Part shown: positions 1 through 11,479 of the stretch, one piece after another
How positions within the stretch are numbered: position 1 is the stretch's first letter
How the letters are laid out: every line of letters starts with the position of its first letter
Assembly: GCA_964531695.1 (NCBI GenBank)
Contig: CAZHEH010000005.1
Span: forward strand, 1-64,000
Direction: 5' to 3'
DNA from: JAGXKT01 sp964531695
GTDB taxonomy: Bacteria; Planctomycetota; Phycisphaerae; SM23-33
Length of the DNA: 64,000 nt
Notes under the pieces: generated by a model
The model's database searches: none
What the model saw: only the letters and a program-made list of their open reading frames with translations
What the model was told of the DNA's origin: nothing
Program-made: the position numbers and the translations under genes

Positions 1-277
<277 letters not shown>

Positions 278-360
278 ATAAGGTCAGCACAACCTCGTCC
301 GCATTCGCGGGCAGCCGTGCGGCGACGCTCGGACAAGACGACATCACTGGTTCACGATAC

Positions 361-391
361 ACAAGGGCCCCATCCCTGATGGGGCCCTTGT
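361..391 (+). terminator. Strong perfect hairpin after the 16S gene
   Basis: The arms 361-373 and 379-391 are perfect 13-bp complements (ACAAGGGCCCCAT and ATGGGGCCCTTGT) around a 5-base loop. There is no clean U-tract after it, so termination may be imperfect or bidirectional. It lies about 130 bases after the 16S end, where a linked operon would have spacer tRNAs or 23S, and so appears to end a 16S-only transcript. Confidence 0.75.
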
Positions 392-446
392 CGTGCGCGC
401 GCCGCCCGGCGTTGACTCCCCGGCCCCGCCGGGCGACAATCCAACC

Positions 447-1346
447 ATGCCCCTCACCGCGGAAGAATACCTCCGGCCGGACGTCATCCAGCAAGTGCAG
501 CGGCTCGACCTCAAGGCGCGCTTCATCGTCGAGGGCTTCATCGCCGGGCTGCACAGCTCGCCCTTTCACGGCTTCTCCGTCGAGTTCGCTGAACACCGTA
601 AGTACGTACCCGGAGACGACATACGACAGATCGACTGGAACGTCTACGCCAAAACCGACCGCTACTACATCAAGAAGTTCCGCGCCGAGACGAACCTCGA
701 GGCGTACCTGCTGGTCGACTGCTCCGGCTCGATGGACTACGCCACGGGCGACCGCATGACGAAGATGGACTACGCCATCTGCCTCGCGGCCGCCATGGGC
801 TACATGATGGTCAACCAGCAGGACGCCGTCGGGCTCGTCACGTTCGACGAGCGCCTCACGAGCTTCCTGCCGCCGAAATCGAAGCGGTCGCACCTGACGA
901 ACATGCTCGCTACGCTCGCCCGGACCGCCCCGCAAGGTCGGACGTACCTCGCCCAGGCCCTGCACGAGGTCGCCAACCGCGTTCGCAAGCGGGGGCTGAT
1001 GATCCTGTTGTCGGACCTGCTGGCGAACCAGGACGCGGTCATCGAGGCGCTGCATCACCTGAAATTCGGCGGCCACGACCTGGTGATCTTCCAGGTGCTG
1101 GACCACGCCGAGGCAACCTTCGACTTCGACGGACAGATGCGGTTCGAGGACCCGGAAAGCCGCGACCACATCGACGCGGACGCCTCGGCCGTCCGCGCGG
1201 GCTATCTGGAGGAGATCCGCAAATTCATCGAGGGCTACCGGGACGAGGCACGAAAGGTCCGGGCGGACTTCGTGACCGTCACCAACGACATGAGCTTCGA
1301 CAAGGCGTTGGTCGAGTTCCTCAAGCAGCGGGAGAGCCGGATGTGA
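447..1346 (+). CDS. DUF58-family protein with vWA-like fold
   Basis: A 299-residue DUF58 protein. The family signature RKYVPGDDIRQIDW lies in the first third, followed by an LVDCSGSMD stretch that matches the DxSxS metal-ion-dependent adhesion site of von Willebrand A domains. Such proteins usually sit beside a MoxR-type AAA ATPase and are thought to act in envelope or complex maturation, but no MoxR gene is adjacent here. I chose the ATG at 447 because the in-frame upstream ATG at 393 abuts the terminator hairpin and would add a low-complexity Pro/Gly leader; 299 residues also fits the family. No clear ribosome site is visible. No signal peptide, so probably cytoplasmic. Confidence 0.85.
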   Translation: MPLTAEEYLRPDVIQQVQRLDLKARFIVEGFIAGLHSSPFHGFSVEFAEHRKYVPGDDIRQIDWNVYAKTDRYYIKKFRAETNLEAYLLVDCSGSMDYATGDRMTKMDYAICLAAAMGYMMVNQQDAVGLVTFDERLTSFLPPKSKRSHLTNMLATLARTAPQGRTYLAQALHEVANRVRKRGLMILLSDLLANQDAVIEALHHLKFGGHDLVIFQVLDHAEATFDFDGQMRFEDPESRDHIDADASAVRAGYLEEIRKFIEGYRDEARKVRADFVTVTNDMSFDKALVEFLKQRESRM

Positions 1347-1457
1347 CGGCCGCAATCCGTTGACTCGTTGACCCGTGGACCCATTGCCGCATCCGCGGGC
1401 GCATACGCGCATGTCCGAGTCAAGGAATCCACGAGCCGACGGACCCACGAAAAGACC

Positions 1458-1832
1458 ATGGAATTCTGCACGGCGATCAACTGCATGGACGGGCGGGTGC
1501 AATTGCCTGTTATACAATACCTTATGGACCGGGTGGGAGTGCGGCACGTCGACAGCGTGACCGAGCCCGGGCCGGTGCGCATCTTGGCCGAGCGGGACGA
1601 GCCGGCGCTCGTCGCATCGATCCTCGCGCGGGTGCGGGTCTCCGTCGAGAGGCACGGCTCGCGCCATGTGGCGGTCGTGGCGCACCACGACTGCACGGGC
1701 AACCCCCTGCCGCGTGAGCAGCAGCTCGGCCAGCTCGCCGCGGCCGTGGCTTTCCTCCGCGAGGCCGTCCCCACGGCGGAGGTCTTCGGGTTGTGGGTTA
1801 CGCCGGAGTTGACCGTCCAGACCGTCGAGTAG
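1458..1832 (+). CDS. Small carbonic-anhydrase-like protein
   Basis: A 124-residue protein beginning MEFCTAINCMDGRVQ. The CMDGR and later HHDCTGN motifs resemble the Cys-Asp-Arg and His-x-x-Cys zinc-ligand arrangement of beta-carbonic anhydrases, in a protein about half the usual length. It is likely a compact member of the same fold; catalytic activity is unproven. ATG 1458 is the start that places CMDGR near the N-terminus, as in relatives. It stands alone between the DUF58 gene and an aldo/keto reductase, both on the same strand, with gaps of about 110 and 90 bases. Confidence 0.7.
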   Translation: MEFCTAINCMDGRVQLPVIQYLMDRVGVRHVDSVTEPGPVRILAERDEPALVASILARVRVSVERHGSRHVAVVAHHDCTGNPLPREQQLGQLAAAVAFLREAVPTAEVFGLWVTPELTVQTVE

Positions 1833-1925
1833 CCGCCCGGCCGCGGAATGGCTGTGCGCTTGGGATTCCGAGCGCTTTCGCCCACAATGGCCGTAGTCCC
1901 CACACGCACTTGAGGAACCGACAGG

Positions 1926-2951
1926 ATGCGAGCAGTCACACTCGGCAAGACGGGCCTGAGAGTCTCGGCCGTCGGCTTCGGCGGCATTCCGATTCAGCGG
2001 CTGGGCGAGGCCGGGGCGGTGCAGGTCGTGCAGCGAGCCCTGGACCTGGGCGTGACGTTCATCGACACCGCCCAGGGCTACTCGGACAGCCAGGCGAAGA
2101 TCGGCAAGGCCATCGCCGGTCGGCGGGACGGGCTCGTGTTGGCGAGCAAGGCCGGGCCGGCCTCGCGCGATGAGATGCTCGCGGCCGTGGACGAATCCCG
2201 CGAGCAGCTCGGCGTCGAGTCCATTGACCTGTATCAGCTCCACGGCGTGAACTCCCTCAACAAATGGGAGCGGATCAAGGCCCCGGGCGGCGCCCTCGAG
2301 GGCCTTATCGAGGCCCGGGACGACGGCCGCGTGAAGCACATCGGCTTCACCTCCCACAGTGCGGACATGGCCAAGATCCTGCTGGATGTGGAGGTCTTCG
2401 AGACGATCCAGTTCCCGTTCAACCTCGTCACCGCGGAGCCGGCGGAGGAGCTGATCCCCGCGGCGCGCGAACGCGGCCTGGGATTCATCGTGATGAAACC
2501 GCTCTGCGGCGGCCAGTACGGTAACGCGAACCTGGCGTTCAAGTTCCTCAACGGCTACCCGGACCTCGTGGCGATCCCCGGCATCGAGCGGGTGGAGGAA
2601 ATCGAGGAGATCGTACCGCTGGTCGAGTCGGGCGCTATTCTGGCCGGCGAGGAGTTGGCGGAGGCCGAGCGGATCGCCGCGGAGTTGGGCAGCGAGTTTT
2701 GCCGCCGGTGCGGCTACTGCATGCCCTGCCCGAACGACGTGCCGGTGATGGAGGCGATGATCTTCGAGAGCTTCGTCCAGCGTTTGCCGAAGGATCGGGT
2801 CAAGCCGATGGCCGAGCGGCTGATCAAGGCCGTGGCGAACTGCATGGAGTGCGGCGCCTGCGAGGAGGCATGCCCGTACAACCTGCCGATCCGGCGCAAG
2901 ATCAAGGAGGTCCGCGAGGAAGCCCAGCGCGTGGCCGTCAAGCTCGCCTGA
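1926..2951 (+). CDS. Aldo/keto reductase with C-terminal 4Fe-4S domain
   Basis: A 341-residue NAD(P)H-dependent oxidoreductase. The N-terminal 250 residues are the aldo/keto reductase barrel with the Asp-Tyr pair in FIDTAQGYSD, the Lys in LASKAG and the His in YQLHGV, so the catalytic tetrad is intact. The C-terminal 90 residues carry two cysteine clusters, CRRCGYCMPCPND and CMECGACEEACP, as in the ferredoxin-like tail of this subgroup. The substrate is unknown. ATG 1926 is preceded by a weak purine patch (ACAGG). It is convergent with the methyltransferase downstream, with only 11 bases between. Confidence 0.88.
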   Translation: MRAVTLGKTGLRVSAVGFGGIPIQRLGEAGAVQVVQRALDLGVTFIDTAQGYSDSQAKIGKAIAGRRDGLVLASKAGPASRDEMLAAVDESREQLGVESIDLYQLHGVNSLNKWERIKAPGGALEGLIEARDDGRVKHIGFTSHSADMAKILLDVEVFETIQFPFNLVTAEPAEELIPAARERGLGFIVMKPLCGGQYGNANLAFKFLNGYPDLVAIPGIERVEEIEEIVPLVESGAILAGEELAEAERIAAELGSEFCRRCGYCMPCPNDVPVMEAMIFESFVQRLPKDRVKPMAERLIKAVANCMECGACEEACPYNLPIRRKIKEVREEAQRVAVKLA

Positions 2952-2962
2952 GCCGGCCGCCG

Positions 2963-3523
2963 CTACGTCCGCACCGCCACCTCCAGCCCGTGCGAACACG
3001 GGATGTGACAAACGCTGAACTCGTCGAGCGAGTGGAGGTAGTCGACGAAGCGCTTCATCTCCGCGGCCATGTCGGACGTGTTGTCCACGGTCACCACGCA
3101 CCTGCGCGCCAGCTTGGTCGCGAGGATGTCCCAGTAGGCATGCGTTTCGCTCTTGGTCGCATCCAGAAAGAGGAAGTCCAGCCCCGACGGCAGCTCCGCC
3201 AGCCGCTCCAGCGCATCGCCCGTGTAGAGCTTGATCGCGTCGGCCAGGCCGGCCTGCCGGAACATCGCGCGCGCGTGCTCGTGCTTGGCCTCGTTCCTGT
3301 CGAAGGTATGGAGCATGCCGCCGTTTTCCGCCGCGGCCGCCCCCAGGAACAGACCGCTGAAGCCGTAGCTCGTGCCCACTTCCACAAGCTGCCTCGCCCC
3401 ACAGGCGAGGGCCAGAACGTGCAGCATCATGCCCTCGTCCCGCGGCACGTTCCACGAATCGCCACGGCCCTCCTGGAAGCGCTCCAACTCGTCGATCACG
3501 CCCGCGATAGTCTGGTCAATCAT
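2963..3523 (-). CDS. Class I SAM-dependent O-methyltransferase
   Basis: A 186-residue methyltransferase of the catechol O-methyltransferase-like type. The SAM-binding signature VEVGTSYGFSGLFLG lies near residue 47, an acidic ribose-binding loop follows (HTFDRNEAKHEHA), and LDFLFLDATKSETHAYW is the metal/substrate-binding region. The start at 3523 has a GGGAGA ribosome site about 7 bases upstream; a longer frame from 3610 would add 29 Pro/Arg-rich residues without homology. Substrate unknown. It lies directly downstream of the LacI-type gene on the same strand, so the two could be co-transcribed. Confidence 0.85.
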   Translation of the reverse strand: MIDQTIAGVIDELERFQEGRGDSWNVPRDEGMMLHVLALACGARQLVEVGTSYGFSGLFLGAAAAENGGMLHTFDRNEAKHEHARAMFRQAGLADAIKLYTGDALERLAELPSGLDFLFLDATKSETHAYWDILATKLARRCVVTVDNTSDMAAEMKRFVDYLHSLDEFSVCHIPCSHGLEVAVRT

Positions 3524-3634
3524 CCGTGTCTCCCGTATCGGTGCGGCCGGCGGCCCCGCCCGGCGGTATCCGCGCGGCGGATTGTAGCGGGGGCGCTTCC
3601 GGCGGGTCAACGCGGGCGGGAGGAGTATGGAGCT

Positions 3635-4675
3635 TCACTTGGCGGGCGGGGCCACGGTATCCCCTTCGGAAGCCGAGAACGGGACCCGCGTCGGCGACAG
3701 CGCACTGCGGGGCGAGTCCAGCTTCGTCAGCAGCATCTCCGCGGCCTCGGCGCCGAGCTGCCCGTGGCCGGCCTGTACCGAGCTGACCAGGACGCCCGCC
3801 CGATCGACGGGCTCGTGCGAGACGGCCATGATCGACAGCTCGCCCGGCACGGCGATGCCCAACTCGCGGGCGGCGAGCAGCACGGGCAGTGCGGATCGGT
3901 CGCTATAGGCCAGCACGGCGGTCGGCCGGGAGTCGCGGCTCAGCCATTCCCGCGCGAAAGCCGCACGGGACGCGGCCGGGACGCGGGTATGCCCGCGAAC
4001 GACATCGGCCGTCAGCCCCGCCTCGCCCATCGCCTTCTCGTAGCCGGCCCGGCGGTCGTGGGCGCTGTAGTGCGCTCCGTCCAGTTCGTCCTCGGCATGG
4101 GACAGGTCGATGAAGGCGATGTGCCGGTGCCCGCCCTCGATGAGCGACTCGGTCGCCAACCGCCCCCCCTGCTCGTCGTCGAAGTGAACGCAATCGGCCG
4201 GGAGCTTGGAGTTGATCCAAACCGACGGCACCTCGTACTCCGCGATGAGCTGAACCATCCGCTCCGGGATATGATGGGTATAGTTGATCAGCAGCCCATC
4301 GGCGCACCACTCGCGCAGGATGCGCGGGACGAAGCCCTCATGGGTCAGTTGGTCATCCGGGAGCCGCGCGGCCGTGAGGAGGATGTTCTCCGAGTCGAGC
4401 ACATCCTGGATCCCGCGGAGGCCGTCGAAGGTGCTGCGCCCGGGCTCGGTGCTCTGAAGCAGCGCGACATTGCCGAATCGCCCCTTGCGCAGCGCGGAGG
4501 CGCTCGTGTTGAGCCGATAGCCGTGATCCCGCGCCAGCTTCAGCACCTTCTTGCGGGTCTCTTCCTTAACCGGCCCGCTTCCCGTCAACGCGCGATGCAC
4601 GGTGACCTGCGAAACGCCCACCATGTTCGCCAGTTCCGCTTGGGTCGGCCGGCGCGCCCTACGATCCTTCGTCAT
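3635..4675 (-). CDS. LacI-family transcriptional regulator
   Basis: A 346-residue regulator. Residues 10-32 form the LacI helix-turn-helix (PTQAELANMVGVSQVTVHRA), followed by the hinge helix region with LNTSASALRKGR, then a periplasmic-binding-like effector domain of about 280 residues. The start at 4675 matches the family N-terminus; the longer frame from 4735 would run into the promoter leader. No sugar transport or catabolic genes are adjacent, so the target is unknown and may include its own gene, since inverted repeats overlap its promoter. A methyltransferase follows. Confidence 0.92.
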   Translation of the reverse strand: MTKDRRARRPTQAELANMVGVSQVTVHRALTGSGPVKEETRKKVLKLARDHGYRLNTSASALRKGRFGNVALLQSTEPGRSTFDGLRGIQDVLDSENILLTAARLPDDQLTHEGFVPRILREWCADGLLINYTHHIPERMVQLIAEYEVPSVWINSKLPADCVHFDDEQGGRLATESLIEGGHRHIAFIDLSHAEDELDGAHYSAHDRRAGYEKAMGEAGLTADVVRGHTRVPAASRAAFAREWLSRDSRPTAVLAYSDRSALPVLLAARELGIAVPGELSIMAVSHEPVDRAGVLVSSVQAGHGQLGAEAAEMLLTKLDSPRSALSPTRVPFSASEGDTVAPPAK

Positions 4676-4768
4676 CGGCCCAATCCTTCTTTCGAATGGT
4701 AGCGACCAGAGCGCAACGCAAACCGCGAGCCCCAAGCAGGGCCCGCCGCAAGCGCAGCGGTGGCTCGT

Positions 4769-4797
4769 ATAATATTCACATACGCCCTTATTGTCAA
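4769..4797 (-). promoter_or_regulatory. Near-consensus sigma-70 promoter for the LacI-type gene
   Basis: On the minus strand TTGACA (4792-4797) and TATTAT (4769-4774) are separated by 17 bases, giving 6/6 and 5/6 matches. Two short inverted repeats overlap it: CGTAT/ATACG at 4766-4770 and 4780-4784, and ATTCAC/GTGAAT at 4774-4779 and 4798-4803. Either could be an operator for self-repression. The region is clearly richer in A and T than its surroundings. Confidence 0.75.
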
Positions 4798-4841
4798 GTG
4801 AATTCTGTGTTTAGACGTTGTGGCAACAGCCCAAGCGAACT

Positions 4842-5867
4842 CTAAACATTGAGGAAATAGAGCCATACGGCCGTGGCAAGGCCGATTCGATACAGTCCGA
4901 AAGGCCACATCCCGTGGCGGGTGAGCCATGCGACGAGGGCCTTCACCGCCAGCCCCGCCACCACGCAGCTCACCGCCAGACCCACCAGGAGCCCGAGCGG
5001 CCCGGCCGCCTCGATCAACTCCGGCCCGGAGGCCGCCGCCTCGTACACCGTGGCTCCGCCCAGCGTCGGCAAGGCCAGCAGGAAGCTGAACTCCGCCGCC
5101 GCCACCAGCTCCATCCCGATCATGACGGCCGCGACGATGGTAATCATGCTGCGGGACGTGCCCGGCCACATCGCCAGGCACTGCGCCAGGCCGATGACCA
5201 GGGCCTGCCAGAATCGCAATCGAGACACGTCGCGGAGGCGCTCGCGGCCGGACCAGCGCCGCTTCCAGAACAGCTCCGCCGCGATCATCAACGCCCCCCC
5301 CACCGCCAGGGCCCAGGCCACCGGGATCGGACTGAACAGATGTGCCTTGATCGGCTTACGAAGCAGCACGCCGAACACGGCCGCCGGCAGGAACGCCACC
5401 ACGAGAAGGCCGAACAGCCGCAGGCCTTGGCGGTTCCGCCCGACCACGCCCATGGCCATCTGCCCCACGCGCCGCCGATAGAGGCCCAGCACCGCCAGGA
5501 TCGCCCCGAACTGGATGACGATGTCAAAGGCCCCGACCGCCTCGCTCTCGTGCAGCGTCGGCCCGAACGGTCCTCGCTCGCCGGAGAACTCCGTCAGGCC
5601 CATGTGATGATTGGCCAGGATCAGGTGCCCCGTCGAAGACACGGGAAGGAACTCCGTGAGACCCTCCACCACGCCCAGGACCGCGGCCTGGCCCACCGAG
5701 ATTCTCGTCTCATGCTCGGCGGCCGGGTCGGCATGCCCCCCCTCGCCGCGTTGATTGCGTGTCGGCCCGGCCGGGCCGGGCGCCGGTCGCGAAGCGGATT
5801 GCCCCCGGGCGGCGGAGACCGTCAGAAGAACCGTCAGAAAGGCAGGGATGACTGCGGCTGTCTTCAT
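4842..5867 (-). CDS. uppP: Undecaprenyl-diphosphatase with N-terminal extension
   Basis: Integral membrane phosphatase that recycles undecaprenyl pyrophosphate to the monophosphate carrier for peptidoglycan synthesis. The hallmark EGLTEFLPVSSTGHL and the second motif PGTSRSM (PGxSRS) are both present, with several hydrophobic segments. The 341-residue protein is about 60-70 residues longer than usual: the conserved core begins near residue 56, after a signal-peptide-like stretch (MKTAAVIPAFLTVLLTVS) and a Pro/Gly-rich linker. Start 5867 follows the argS stop by 19 bases, suggesting one transcript with argS. A later start would remove the leader, but none is obvious. Confidence 0.9.
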   Translation of the reverse strand: MKTAAVIPAFLTVLLTVSAARGQSASRPAPGPAGPTRNQRGEGGHADPAAEHETRISVGQAAVLGVVEGLTEFLPVSSTGHLILANHHMGLTEFSGERGPFGPTLHESEAVGAFDIVIQFGAILAVLGLYRRRVGQMAMGVVGRNRQGLRLFGLLVVAFLPAAVFGVLLRKPIKAHLFSPIPVAWALAVGGALMIAAELFWKRRWSGRERLRDVSRLRFWQALVIGLAQCLAMWPGTSRSMITIVAAVMIGMELVAAAEFSFLLALPTLGGATVYEAAASGPELIEAAGPLGLLVGLAVSCVVAGLAVKALVAWLTRHGMWPFGLYRIGLATAVWLYFLNV

Positions 5868-5886
5868 GGGGTTCCCTCCGCGGCGA

Positions 5887-7623
5887 TCACATCCGTTCGG
5901 GCGCCGCGATGCCAAGCAGCTCCAGGCCGGTCCGCATGGTCCGGGCGGTCAGCTCGCACATCGCCAGGCGGCTCGCCCGCGCCTCGTCCTCGGCCTTCAG
6001 CACCGGGCAGCTCTCGTAGAAGGCCATGAACGCGCCCGCGAGGTCGTACAGGTACGCACAGAGCAGGTTCGGCATCGCCTCCCGCGCGACGGAGGCCAGC
6101 GTCTCGGCGAGCTGGAGCAGCTTGACGCCCAGGAGGCGCTCGGCCGGCTCGACCAGCCGGACGACCGCCCCTCGGCGCTCGCCGTCCACGGCGCGCTCGG
6201 CCGCCTTGCGGAAGATGCTGCATACGCGCGTGTGGGCGTATTGCAGATACGGCGCGGTGTTGCCGTCCAGCGAGAGCATCTTGTTCCAAGAGAAGACGTA
6301 GTCGCTCGTGCGGTTCTGCGAGAGATCGGCGTATTTCACGCCGCCGATGCCCACGGCCTCGGCGATCTCCCCCCGCACGGATTCTTCCAGGTCGGGGCTC
6401 TTGTCGTCCACGAGCCCGCGGGCGCGCTGGACGGCCTCGTCGAGCAGGTCCATCAGCTTGACGGTTCCGCCCTCGCGCGTCTTGAACGGCTGGCGGCCCT
6501 CGCCGAGCATCATGCCGAACGGCACGTGCTCCAGCGACACGCCCTCGGGCACGAAGCCCGCCGCCCGGGCCGCGGCGAAAACCTGCTGAAAGTGCAGGGC
6601 CTGCCGCGAGTCGGTCACGTACAGCACGCGGTCCGCCCGAAGATGCCGCACGCGGTGCCGGATGGCGGCCAAGTCCGTCGTCGCGTACAGGTAGCCGCCG
6701 TCCGACTTGCGGACGATCACCGGCAGCGGCTCGCCGTCCTTGCCCTTGAACTGATCCAGGAAGACGCACTGGGCGCCCTCGGACTCGGTGAGCAGCCCGG
6801 CCGCGTCGAGGTCGGCAATCACCCGCGGCAGGTCGTCGTTGTAGGCGCTCTCGCCGCGGACGTGCTCCCGCTCGAGCGTCACGCCGAGCCGGTCGTACAC
6901 CTCCTGGGCGTGCGAGAGGGATTGATCCACCACCTCACGCCAGACGGCGTTGACGTGCCGGTCGCCGCCCTGCAGCTTGACGACGTAGCCGCGGGCCTTG
7001 TTCGCAAAGGCGGCATCCGCGTCGAAGCGCCGCTTGGCCTCACGGTAGAACGCCTCCATGTCCGTGATGCGGTAGGTCGCGGCCTCGCTGCCGCCCTCCA
7101 GCTCGTCCATGTAGGCGGTGAGCATGCCGAACTGCGTGCCCCAGTCGCCCACGTGGTTCTGCCGGATGACGCGGTGGCCCAGGAACTCCAGCACGCGGAC
7201 GATCGCGTCGCCGATGATCGTGCTGCGGAGGTGGCCGACGTGCATCTCCTTGGCGAGGTTCGGGCCGGAGTAGTCCACAACGACCTGTCGCGGCTCGGGG
7301 GCCGTCTCCACGGCCAGCCGCTCATCCGCCAGGGCCTCGCCCAGGTGGTCCTGCAGGAACTCCGTACGGAGCGTGACGTTGATGAACCCCGGCCCGGCAA
7401 CCTGGGGCGGCTCGGCGATATCGCCGAGTTCGGCCGCGGCGACCACCTTCTCGGCCAGTTCCCGCGGCTTGACCCCGAGTCGCTTGGCCGCGGCCATGCA
7501 GCCGTTGGCCTGGTAATCCCCGAACTCCGGACGCGTGCCGACCTCGACCAGCGCCGGGCCGTCCGCGCCCGCCTCGGCCAGGGCGCGGCTCAGGCGGAGC
7601 TCCAGAACGCGACGCAAGTTCAT
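5887..7623 (-). CDS. argS: Arginyl-tRNA synthetase
   Basis: Class I synthetase that charges tRNA-Arg. The 578-residue protein has the N-terminal additional domain, the HIGH-type signature HVGH within SGPNLAKEMHVGHLRS, the catalytic core, and a C-terminal DALR anticodon-binding helix bundle ending near ELLGIAAPERM. Start 7623 overlaps the preceding small gene's stop codon by 4 bases (ATGA). An in-frame extension upstream reads through that gene in another frame and is not real. Part of an rsfS - unknown - argS - uppP run on the minus strand. Confidence 0.97.
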   Translation of the reverse strand: MNLRRVLELRLSRALAEAGADGPALVEVGTRPEFGDYQANGCMAAAKRLGVKPRELAEKVVAAAELGDIAEPPQVAGPGFINVTLRTEFLQDHLGEALADERLAVETAPEPRQVVVDYSGPNLAKEMHVGHLRSTIIGDAIVRVLEFLGHRVIRQNHVGDWGTQFGMLTAYMDELEGGSEAATYRITDMEAFYREAKRRFDADAAFANKARGYVVKLQGGDRHVNAVWREVVDQSLSHAQEVYDRLGVTLEREHVRGESAYNDDLPRVIADLDAAGLLTESEGAQCVFLDQFKGKDGEPLPVIVRKSDGGYLYATTDLAAIRHRVRHLRADRVLYVTDSRQALHFQQVFAAARAAGFVPEGVSLEHVPFGMMLGEGRQPFKTREGGTVKLMDLLDEAVQRARGLVDDKSPDLEESVRGEIAEAVGIGGVKYADLSQNRTSDYVFSWNKMLSLDGNTAPYLQYAHTRVCSIFRKAAERAVDGERRGAVVRLVEPAERLLGVKLLQLAETLASVAREAMPNLLCAYLYDLAGAFMAFYESCPVLKAEDEARASRLAMCELTARTMRTGLELLGIAAPERM

Positions 7624-7919
7624 CGGCTCGCCTCGGCGCCGCTTGCCTCCTCCAACGAGACGTAGATCTCGCCCTTGCGGCTGACGTGGGCCTCGCCCTT
7701 CACGCCCCGGAGGTCCAGGTTCTCCATCAGGCGATCCACCAGCTTGTCCCGCCGCATGCCCGTGGCCTTGACCAGCTTCGCCATGGCCACGAATCGGAAC
7801 ACGGGCGGATGCGCCTCGGGCTCGTAGCGGAACCACTTCGGCCCGATCAACGGACACTCCGGGAGCGAGTTGCGGATCGCTTCCACGAACCTTCGCTTGA
7901 GTTCCTGCTCCTTGTCCAT
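7620..7919 (-). CDS. Conserved-looking 99-residue protein of unknown function
   Basis: I do not recognise the family. The sequence starts MDKEQELKRRFVEAIRNSLP, has an aromatic middle (GPKWFRYEP), a basic helix (KATGMRRDKLVDRLMENL) and ends with a short beta-like stretch (RKGEIYVSLEEA). No signal peptide or membrane segment. It is translationally coupled to argS through an ATGA overlap and lies 3 bases after rsfS, which argues for a genuine gene and perhaps a translation-related role. The role is inference from context only. Confidence 0.7.
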   Translation of the reverse strand: MDKEQELKRRFVEAIRNSLPECPLIGPKWFRYEPEAHPPVFRFVAMAKLVKATGMRRDKLVDRLMENLDLRGVKGEAHVSRKGEIYVSLEEASGAEASR

Positions 7920-7922
7920 GGC

Positions 7923-8315
7923 TCACCGCTCCGCCGGCTTCGAGTCGTCCGCCACCCAATCCACCCGGGGCGCCTCGCCCCAGATCAGCTCCAGATCGTA
8001 GTACGACCGGTGCGCCTCGTCGAACAGGTGCACCACCACGTCCACGAAATCCAGAAGGATCCAGTTACCCGTCTCGACCCCGGCCGTGCGCCAAACCGGC
8101 TGGCCGATCCGCTCGCCCGTCTTGGCGATCTCGTCCGCCACGGCGCGAAGCTGCCGCCGTGAAGTCCCCGTGCCGATGACGAAGTACTCCGTCACCGGGC
8201 TCAGCTCGCGGAGATCCAGCACGAGGACCTCCTCGGTGTTGTAGTCCCGTGCGGTTCGAGCGGCGGCGATTGCCAGCTTCCGTGCCGCGTCCGAGCCGTT
8301 GGTTTCCGGGGCCAC
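7923..8315 (-). CDS. rsfS: Ribosomal silencing factor RsfS
   Basis: A 130-residue protein of the RsfS/Iojap family, which binds L14 of the large subunit and blocks subunit joining under starvation. Family features are all present: the EVLVLDLRELSPVTEYFVI strand-helix, the GTSRRQLRAVADEI helix, and the WILLDFVDVVVHLF plus YYDLELIWGEAP end. It is 13 bases downstream of the membrane pyrophosphatase gene on the same strand and heads the rsfS - unknown - argS - uppP group. Confidence 0.95.
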   Translation of the reverse strand: MAPETNGSDAARKLAIAAARTARDYNTEEVLVLDLRELSPVTEYFVIGTGTSRRQLRAVADEIAKTGERIGQPVWRTAGVETGNWILLDFVDVVVHLFDEAHRSYYDLELIWGEAPRVDWVADDSKPAER

Positions 8316-8328
8316 AGCCGCTCTCCCG

Positions 8329-11001
<2,673 letters not shown>

Positions 11002-11077
11002 GTTATGGCTCCTGTGCTCGTCCCGGCGACACGGGCGGCCGCCGGGGCCGACAACGGGGGTTGGGTGGAAGTCCTTC

Positions 11078-11099
11078 GGTCCGGCCTCCGTACCGGACC
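11078..11099 (-). other. Hairpin in the rpsU-hppA spacer
   Basis: GGTCCGG at 11078-11084 pairs with CCGGACC at 11093-11099 across an 8-base loop. It lies in the 180-base spacer between rpsU and hppA. No U-run follows on either strand, so it could be an attenuating structure or chance pairing in GC-rich DNA. Confidence 0.3.
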
Positions 11100-11182
11100 T
11101 GTCTCGGGGTCGCTTCGGTGTGTGCCGGTCGGGCACCTGCTCTCGGCCGACACTTGGATGTGTTGGCCCATAACGGCAACTC

Positions 11183-11365
11183 TCAGCGATTTGACATCGT
11201 ACGCCGTGCGCTCTTGCGCATTTCCCGCCGGCGACGCTCCGAGGGCTTCTCGTAGTAGCTGTTGCGCTTGATATCGCGCGTGAGGCCCTCTTTCTCGCAG
11301 ATCTTCTTGAAGCGCTTCAGCATCTGCCGGATCGACTCGTTGCCTCTGGCCTTGACCTTAATCAT
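11183..11365 (-). CDS. rpsU: 30S ribosomal protein bS21
   Basis: A 60-residue, highly basic protein. MIKVKARGNESIRQMLKRF and the Arg/Lys-rich second half (ERRRREMRKSARR) are typical of bS21, a small-subunit protein that helps initiation. Length is typical. A GGA purine patch lies about 14 bases upstream of the ATG, farther than ideal. A possible promoter lies at 11452-11479. The membrane pyrophosphatase gene follows on the same strand after 180 bases. Confidence 0.96.
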   Translation of the reverse strand: MIKVKARGNESIRQMLKRFKKICEKEGLTRDIKRNSYYEKPSERRRREMRKSARRTMSNR

Positions 11366-11451
11366 GCGGCTGTCACAGTTCCTTTCGGTTGGCGGTCCTG
11401 AAGTCCGTACCGATAGACGTAAACCGTCCCCGGCCGTGCCGGAGTCACGCT

Positions 11452-11479
11452 ATCCTAAGCGCTCCCGGCGATCCTGCAA
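11452..11479 (-). promoter_or_regulatory. Possible promoter for rpsU
   Basis: On the minus strand TTGCAG (11474-11479) and TAGGAT (11452-11457) are 16 bases apart, both partial consensus matches. The bases just upstream of the -35, with it, read CAAAAGCCCTTGCA (11475-11488). The same 14 bases occur upstream of the fatty-acid-like cluster at 44305-44318. Confidence 0.4.

Noticed and set aside
2699..4702. Long plus-strand frame across the methyltransferase and LacI genes
   Set aside because: It is a shadow of the aldo/keto reductase end and of the antisense strand; the minus-strand genes have clear motifs and a promoter.
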